Positions 5,103 through 8,908 of a DNA stretch of 8,908 nt are shown here, piece by piece (the stretch's first letter is position 1; each line of letters begins with the position of its first letter). The notes under the pieces were generated by a model that saw only the letters and a list, made by a program, of their open reading frames with translations, was not told where the DNA came from and did not search any database. Made by a program: the position numbers and the translations under genes. Source of the stretch: Ruminococcaceae bacterium UBA6392 (lineage in GTDB: Bacteria; Bacillota; Clostridia; Oscillospirales; Acutalibacteraceae); contig DJQG01000051.1 in NCBI GenBank assembly GCA_002438685.1, forward strand, positions 1 to 8,908. The letters run 5' to 3'.

Positions 5103-6521
5103 ATGGGAGATATTATTAAAGATTCCGCCCTCGTTCTGGCAGAAAAAATCAGGCGCGGAGAGATAAAAATCACCGAAGTTTTGGACGCCGTATATGAATC
5201 CGAGGAGCAGAACAAAGAACTCAACTGCTTCATCACGCTCTGCCGCGAGCGAGCATATGAAAAAGGCTCGGAGATACAAAGACGCATCGACGCGGGCGAA
5301 TATATATCGCCGCTTGCGGGTGTGCCTATAGGCATAAAGGACAACATCGCGGTAAAAGATGTCAAAATGACCTGCGGGTCGCGGATGCTCGAAAAATATG
5401 TACCGCCCATGAGCGCGGCGGCGGTAGAAAAGCTCGAAGAGGCGGGGCTTATTATCGTCGGCAAGCTCAACATGGACGAGTTCGCCATGGGTTCGACGGG
5501 CGAGACTTCGTATTACGGCGCGGTGCTCAATCCCGTTGACAAAACACGCGTGCCCGGCGGGTCATCTTCGGGCGCGGCGGCGGCAGTCGCGGCGGGGATA
5601 GTCCCGCTCGTGCTCGGCTCGGACACGGGCGGTTCGGTCAGGCAGCCCGCGGCATTCTGTGGGGTTTTCGGCTTCAAGCCGACCTACGGCACCGTCTCGC
5701 GAAACGGGCTTGTCGCTTATGCATCGTCGTTTGACCAGATAGGCGCGATAGCGAAAAATGCCGCCGACTGCGCGGCTCTCGCGGCGATAATATTCGGGCG
5801 CGACTGCGGCGATTCTACAACAGAAGATATTTCTCCCTTTCGTTCGGATTTTGTCGGGTTCTATTCGCTCTGCGACAAAATTATAGGCGTGCCGAATGAA
5901 TTTATTGATGACTGCGGCGAAAATATACGCAGCGCGGTGAATAATGCGCTCAAAAAAGCTGAATCGCTCGGCGCGAGGGTTGAATATTTCCCGCTTCCGC
6001 CGCTCAGGTTTGCCGTGCCCGCCTATTATATAATCGCCTGCGCGCAGGCAAGCTCTAACCTCGCGAGATATGACGGGGTGCGTTTCGGGCGGCGCGCACA
6101 AGATACAGATGACCTGACAAAAATGTATATCAAAAGCCGCTCCGAGGGCTTCGGGCGCGAAGTCAGGCGCAGGATAATGCTCGGGAATTTCGTGCTCAGC
6201 GCGGGATACTACGACGCATATTACAACAAGGCGCTGAGAGCGCGCAGGGTTATACGCGACGCGCTTTCGGACGCTTTCAAAAAATATGATTTCATCGCGG
6301 GCGCCGTTTATCCGTCAACCGCGCCGAAGCTCGGCGAGAGCCTTGACGACCCACTGAAAACCTATATCGGCGACGCATACACCGTCCCGGCGAACCTCGC
6401 GGGGCTCCCGGCGATAAGCGTGCCGTGCGGAAAAACAGCCGCGCTTCAGCTCATGGCGGCGCCGTTCGCGGACGGGAATCTTTTGGGCGCGGCGAGATGT
6501 CTCGGGGAGGCTTTCAAATGA
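5103..6521 (+). CDS. gatA: Asp/Glu-tRNA amidotransferase subunit A (amidase)
   Basis: GatA hydrolyses glutamine and passes ammonia to GatB, which amidates Glu-tRNA(Gln) and/or Asp-tRNA(Asn). The 472-residue amidase-signature protein carries the full Ser-cis-Ser-Lys triad: K79 in GVPIGIKDNI, S154 in PGGSSSGA, and S178 in GSDTGGSVRQPA, followed by CGVFGFKPTYGTVSRNG. With the start at 5103 these numbers equal those known for Staphylococcus aureus GatA, which supports that start. ATG 5103 also has GAGG (5093-5096) with a 6-nt spacer. An in-frame ATG at 5091 overlaps the gatC stop as ATGA but has only a weak ribosome binding site; it would add four residues. The stop overlaps the gatB start. The residues that separate Gln and Asn specificity cannot be read from this protein. 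Confidence 0.96.
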   Translation: MGDIIKDSALVLAEKIRRGEIKITEVLDAVYESEEQNKELNCFITLCRERAYEKGSEIQRRIDAGEYISPLAGVPIGIKDNIAVKDVKMTCGSRMLEKYVPPMSAAAVEKLEEAGLIIVGKLNMDEFAMGSTGETSYYGAVLNPVDKTRVPGGSSSGAAAAVAAGIVPLVLGSDTGGSVRQPAAFCGVFGFKPTYGTVSRNGLVAYASSFDQIGAIAKNAADCAALAAIIFGRDCGDSTTEDISPFRSDFVGFYSLCDKIIGVPNEFIDDCGENIRSAVNNALKKAESLGARVEYFPLPPLRFAVPAYYIIACAQASSNLARYDGVRFGRRAQDTDDLTKMYIKSRSEGFGREVRRRIMLGNFVLSAGYYDAYYNKALRARRVIRDALSDAFKKYDFIAGAVYPSTAPKLGESLDDPLKTYIGDAYTVPANLAGLPAISVPCGKTAALQLMAAPFADGNLLGAARCLGEAFK

Positions 6522-7933
6522 GATACGAAACTGTTATCGGACTCGAAGTCCACATAGAGCTGCTGACTGAGACAAAGATATTCTGCTCCTGCCCGACTGA
6601 GTTCGGCGGCGAGCCGAACACGCATGTCTGCCCCGTGTGCCTGGGTTTACCCGGCACTCTGCCGACGCTGAATAGAAAAGCCGTTGAGCTTTCCGTCCGC
6701 GCGGGACTCGCGGCGGGCTGCGAGATAGCACCCGTAAGCTGCTTCGACCGCAAAAATTATTTTTACCCCGACCTGCCGAAGGCTTATCAGATATCGCAGC
6801 TATATCTGCCACTGTGCCGAAACGGCTCGGTTACGCTCGACAGCGGCAAAATTATACATATAAAAGAGATGCACATGGAGGAGGACGCGGGGAAGCTCAT
6901 GCACTCCCCAGACGACAACCGCACGCTCATCGACTTCAACCGATGCGGAGTTCCGCTGCTTGAGATAGTCAGCGAGCCGGATATGAGAAGCGCCGAGGAG
7001 GCAGTCGAATATCTCGAAAAGCTGCGCGAGCTGATGCGCTTTGCCGGCGTTTCGGACTGCCGGATGCAGGAAGGCTCGCTGAGAGCGGATATAAATCTCT
7101 CCGTCCGCCCGGAGGGTGAAGTAATGCTCGGAACGCGCACGGAGATGAAGAATCTCAACTCGTTCAGAGCCGCCGAGCGCGCGATAAAAAGCGAGAGTGA
7201 GCGGCAGATATCGCTGGTTGAAAACGGTGAAAATATTATTCAGGAGACCCGGCGCTGGGACGACGGCACAGGTATGAGCTACGCGATGCGCTCGAAAGAG
7301 GACACGTGCGACTACAAATATTTTCCCGAGCCGGACATTCCGTCGGTGGTCGTTTCAACTTCCGACATTGAGAAGATAAAAAATCAGATGCCCGAACTGC
7401 CGCAGGCGAAGCGCCGCCGCTGGAGCGAGGAATATAATCTCGGCAGAGCGGACATTGACACACTGATGTCCTCGCCGTTCACGGCGGAGCTCTTCGACCG
7501 CACGGTCGAGCTCTGCAAGAGCGCTAAAAGCGCCGCATCGTGGATAAATGTTGAGTTGCCCGCCGTACTTCGCGGCGCGGGAATGAGCATTGAAGATGCG
7601 AATTTCAACCCCGACTCGTTGGGCAGGCTCATAAACATGCTCTCATCAGGGGAGATAAACCGCGGCACGGCGAAAAAAGTCTTTGCAAAAATAGTGACCG
7701 AAAACGCTGACCCGGCGGAATATGTCCGAAAAAACGGACTTTCTCTGATGACCGACGCGGCGGCGATAGAGGGCGCGGTCAAACGCGTTATCGCCGAAAA
7801 CGAAAAGAGCGTCTCGCAGTACAAAGACGGCAAGACGCAGACGTTTCAGTATCTTATCGGGCAGTGTATGCGTGCGCTCGGCGGCAAAGCCCCGGCGGCG
7901 GCAGTCACGGAAGCGCTTAAAAGGCTGATATAA
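6518..7933 (+). CDS. gatB: Asp/Glu-tRNA amidotransferase subunit B
   Basis: GatB binds the misacylated tRNA and performs ATP-dependent phosphorylation and amidation of the Glu or Asp attached to it. The protein has 471 residues, normal for the family. It opens with MRYETVIGLEVHIEL. The zinc-type cysteines are all present (C23, C25, C38, C41 in FCSCPTEF...HVCPVCLGLPG). Conserved blocks follow: MHMEEDAGKLMH, IDFNRCGVPLLEIVSEPD, CRMQEGSLRADINLSVRP, MKNLNSFRAAERAI and ETRRWDD. The helical tail and YqeY-like C-terminal domain that grip the tRNA follow. The ATG overlaps the gatA stop as ATGA and has GGAGG (6506-6510) with a 7-nt spacer inside the gatA end, so translation is coupled. A 31-codon upstream extension in frame overlaps gatA and was rejected. 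Confidence 0.96.
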   Translation: MRYETVIGLEVHIELLTETKIFCSCPTEFGGEPNTHVCPVCLGLPGTLPTLNRKAVELSVRAGLAAGCEIAPVSCFDRKNYFYPDLPKAYQISQLYLPLCRNGSVTLDSGKIIHIKEMHMEEDAGKLMHSPDDNRTLIDFNRCGVPLLEIVSEPDMRSAEEAVEYLEKLRELMRFAGVSDCRMQEGSLRADINLSVRPEGEVMLGTRTEMKNLNSFRAAERAIKSESERQISLVENGENIIQETRRWDDGTGMSYAMRSKEDTCDYKYFPEPDIPSVVVSTSDIEKIKNQMPELPQAKRRRWSEEYNLGRADIDTLMSSPFTAELFDRTVELCKSAKSAASWINVELPAVLRGAGMSIEDANFNPDSLGRLINMLSSGEINRGTAKKVFAKIVTENADPAEYVRKNGLSLMTDAAAIEGAVKRVIAENEKSVSQYKDGKTQTFQYLIGQCMRALGGKAPAAAVTEALKRLI

Positions 7934-7940
7934 AAAATAA

Positions 7941-8006
7941 AACTTCCGTTTTGCATAAGCTCCGGCTTGTCGATAAACCCGGTTTTTGGAGCTTTGCAGA
8001 AATCAG
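7941..8006 (+). repeat. Imperfect direct repeat, copy A
   Basis: Positions 7941-7965 match 8203-8229 at 22 positions, with three mismatches and one 2-nt gap. The shared 9-mer AGAAATCAG recurs at nearly the same offset (7998-8006 and 8258-8266). The parts between have diverged. Copy A also holds a stem of 11 bp with one bulged T (TGCA-T-AAGCTCC with GGAGCTT-TGCA, 7952-7998). It is close after the gatB stop but has no T-tract, so it is a poor candidate terminator. Confidence 0.65.
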
Positions 8007-8015
8007 AATCAATAC

Positions 8016-8163
8016 TTCCCTTGTGTAAAGGGATATGGCGCGAAGCGCCGGAGGGATTGTTTTGAATAAGTTGCAATTTTTTAATTGCCGGGTATTTTGA
8101 ACTTTCACGCAACAACCCCTCAGTCACGGCTTTGCCGTGACAGCTCCCCTTACACAGTGGAGC
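8016..8163. mobile_element. Foldback (MITE-like or paired-hairpin) repeat element
   Basis: The two halves are imperfect inverted copies. The outer parts pair CCCTTGTGTAAAGGG (8018-8032) with CCCCTTACACAGTGG (8146-8160). Each half then has its own hairpin: GGCGC-GAA-GCGCC (8037-8049) on the left and GTCACGGC-TTT-GCCGTGAC (8123-8141) on the right. Inside these, GAGGGATTGTT (8051-8061) pairs with AACAACCCCTC (8111-8121) at 10 of 11 positions. A central hairpin GCAATT-TTTT-AATTGC (8073-8088) forms the apex. No protein is encoded. From memory, sequences like the right half are scattered in high copy between genes of Faecalibacterium-type gut Clostridia. No target-site duplication is evident, so transposition is an inference. 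Confidence 0.65.
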
Positions 8164-8202
8164 CTTTGGACTCGTGCATAACAGACTTTTTCAACAGACT
8201 GA

Positions 8203-8266
8203 AACCTCCGTTTTGCGGAAGTTCTCCGGTTATATAATCTTTTTCAGGTTAAGGGTAAGAAATCAG
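8203..8266 (+). repeat. Imperfect direct repeat, copy B
   Basis: This is the partner of copy A at 7941-8006, about 262 nt downstream. The best-conserved part is 8203-8229 (core TCCGTTTTGC, then AAG and CTCCGG), and the AGAAATCAG 9-mer ends the similarity. The two copies bracket the foldback element. Copy A keeps the left arm and copy B the right arm of what could have been one hairpin (CTTCCG with CGGAAG). Confidence 0.6.
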
Positions 8267-8284
8267 TGCCGGCTTTGTCAGCAC
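8266..8284. repeat. Hairpin related to the right hairpin of the foldback element
   Basis: GTGCCGGC (8266-8273), TTT, GTCAGCAC (8277-8284) forms a stem with one C/A mismatch and one G-U pair. It has the same 8-3-8 layout and the same CGGCTTTG core as the hairpin at 8123-8141. Two positions differ on both sides so that pairing is kept. Confidence 0.5.
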
Positions 8285-8355
8285 AGGGTCATCGATTCCC
8301 GCAATGTTAACGCGTTGGAATAATAATGCCGTAATTTCATAATATAACCCAAAAT

Positions 8356-8393
8356 AGCAAAGGACTGCCGAATAACGGCAGTCCCGTTTTGCT
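8356..8393. terminator. Bidirectional terminator at the end of the lipoprotein gene
   Basis: A perfect 9-bp stem (8362-8370 with 8376-8384) with a 5-nt loop is extended by AGCAAA (8356-8361) pairing with TTTGCT (8388-8393) across a 3-nt bulge. On the plus strand it is followed by TTTTGCTTTTGTTTT, and on the minus strand by TTTGCTATTTT. It can end the lipoprotein transcript (stop codon at 8400-8402) and any plus-strand read-through from gatB. Confidence 0.85.
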
Positions 8394-8399
8394 TTTGTT

Positions 8400-8801
8400 T
8401 TATGCTTCGACTTCGGTGAGATTCAAAGTACCCCAGCTGTCGTTATTGAGAGTGAGCACATTGTTGTCCTTGTTATACGACGCGGTGAAGGTTATCTCCG
8501 TGCCCGCCTTGAAGCCTGCGATGGCTATCTCGGGGACTATGGTCACTGTCGCGGGGTCAGCCTCGGTGTCGACTTTGTATGTACCGGAGACCGAAGTGCC
8601 GACGGAGATGCCGAGGATATTGAGGTTGCTCGACTCATACTGGAAAGTGCCGTCCTCTTTGAACTCGATAGTCGCGTTGTTCTGCGAGTCGCTCCACTTG
8701 CCGACTATGAGCTTGTCGATTTTTGCTCCGCAGCCCGCAAAGGCGCAGACGATTATCGCGACAGCCATAACGAGAGCCGTCAGCCTGAGAGTTTTTTTCA
8801 T
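8400..8801 (-). CDS. Small secreted lipoprotein, beta-rich, function unknown
   Basis: This 133-residue protein has a type II signal peptide: MKK, a hydrophobic core, and the lipobox FAGC with C24 as the lipidated residue. It should be anchored on the outer face of the membrane. The mature part begins near IVGKWSDSQNNATIEFKEDGTFQYES and alternates polar and hydrophobic residues, with GTYKVDTEADPATVTI and NVLTLNN strands. This resembles lipocalin-like or DUF5640-like domains of clostridial lipoproteins that begin with a GxW motif, but I cannot name the family with certainty. The ATG has AAAGGA (8814-8819) with a long 12-nt spacer; no better in-frame start exists. It stands alone, with its own promoter and terminator. 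Confidence 0.85.
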   Translation of the reverse strand: MKKTLRLTALVMAVAIIVCAFAGCGAKIDKLIVGKWSDSQNNATIEFKEDGTFQYESSNLNILGISVGTSVSGTYKVDTEADPATVTIVPEIAIAGFKAGTEITFTASYNKDNNVLTLNNDSWGTLNLTEVEA

Positions 8802-8846
8802 TGGTGATTACCATCCTTTCTGTTTTGCCGCTTTTCTTCCATGCTC

Positions 8847-8876
8847 ATTATATCACACTTCGCTCATTTTTGTCCA
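8847..8876 (-). promoter_or_regulatory. Promoter of the lipoprotein gene
   Basis: The minus strand reads TGGACA (-35, 8871-8876), an 18-nt spacer, and TATAAT (-10, 8847-8852) extended by TGA (8853-8855). The start is predicted near 8840, with a leader of about 39 nt. Confidence 0.8.
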
Positions 8877-8877
8877 T

Positions 8878-8907
8878 AGGTGCAGCGGTTAGTACCCTGT
8901 AACACCT
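8878..8907. repeat. Imperfect hairpin at the window edge
   Basis: AGGTG (8878-8882) pairs with CACCT (8903-8907), and CAG-c-GGT pairs with ACC-CTG around a TAGT loop. The stem has 11 bp with small bulges. It abuts the -35 box of the lipoprotein gene. It may be the end of the neighbouring unit or an operator; the window stops before this can be judged. Confidence 0.4.
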
Positions 8908-8908
8908 G

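Larger units (their letters stand above)
7934..8399. other. Gene-free structured repeat block
   Basis: This 466-nt gap between gatB and the convergent lipoprotein gene has no frame with a plausible start and ribosome binding site. It is filled by inverted and direct repeats: a bulged 11-bp hairpin (7952-7963 with 7988-7998), an imperfect direct repeat (7941-8006 and 8203-8266), a foldback element (8016-8163), a second Cys-like hairpin-type stem (8266-8284) and a terminator (8356-8393). The AT-rich stretch 8285-8350 shows nothing beyond a short AACGCGTT palindrome. Confidence 0.75.

Noticed and set aside
5562..6101. A 179-codon frame antisense to gatA
   Set aside because: It is wholly inside gatA, rich in Arg and without any domain; it follows from codon bias of the real gene.
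7952..7998. Bulged 11-bp hairpin after gatB as an intrinsic terminator
   Set aside because: No T-tract follows on the plus strand, and its start lies inside the direct repeat; termination more likely occurs at 8356-8393 or elsewhere.
7846..8127. Minus-strand frames across the end of gatB and the repeat block
   Set aside because: They run through hairpins and into gatB, with no ribosome binding site and no recognisable protein feature.
8233..8238. TATAAT in the repeat block as a promoter
   Set aside because: No usable -35 box or TG extension is present and no gene follows on the plus strand.
7934..8399. CRISPR array
   Set aside because: The repeats are few, unevenly spaced and divergent, and no cas gene is present.
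8389..8892. A 167-codon plus-strand frame over the lipoprotein gene
   Set aside because: The minus-strand frame has a clean lipoprotein signal, promoter and terminator; the plus-strand frame has no ribosome binding site and begins in the terminator.

Overview
The window looks like chromosomal DNA from a Gram-positive Clostridia-type bacterium, probably an anaerobic gut member of the Oscillospiraceae/Ruminococcaceae group. This is an inference from four things: moderately GC-rich coding DNA with AT-rich intergenic DNA, strong GGAGG-type ribosome binding sites, lipoprotein signal peptides, and a GatCAB amidotransferase operon. It is mostly housekeeping and envelope genes. I see no tRNA, rRNA, CRISPR array, transposase or phage gene.

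Layout. Positions 130-1476 (-) encode a MATE multidrug/Na+ antiporter. It is divergent from 1589-2566 (+), an MltG-type endolytic murein transglycosylase made as a lipoprotein. The two near-consensus promoters share the same -35 DNA. Positions 2689-3360 (+) encode a hemolysin III/TrhA (PAQR-type) membrane protein. Its -10 box sits in the loop of a 26-nt inverted repeat whose right arm carries the ribosome binding site. Positions 3439-4380 (-) encode a membrane-anchored or secreted alpha/beta hydrolase, convergent with trhA across a bidirectional terminator. Positions 4521-4646 (-) hold a 41-residue Gln/Asn-rich microprotein gene with a perfect 18-bp palindrome and a terminator behind it. Positions 4807-7933 (+) are the gatC-gatA-gatB operon. 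Positions 7934-8399 carry no gene; they hold a foldback element of about 150 bp, flanked by an imperfect direct repeat, and extra hairpins. Positions 8400-8801 (-) encode a small lipoprotein of unknown function.

How the genes relate. The gatCAB operon makes Gln-tRNA(Gln) and/or Asn-tRNA(Asn) by transamidation and is tightly coupled in translation. The MATE transporter, MltG, TrhA, the hydrolase and the lipoprotein all act at or outside the membrane, but they form separate transcription units. I do not see a multigene novel system. The most unusual signals are non-coding: the long inverted repeat around the trhA promoter, the overlapping divergent promoters, the structured repeat block after gatB, and the Gln/Asn-rich microprotein. 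All structures were found by reading the sequence; no folding or database search was run.
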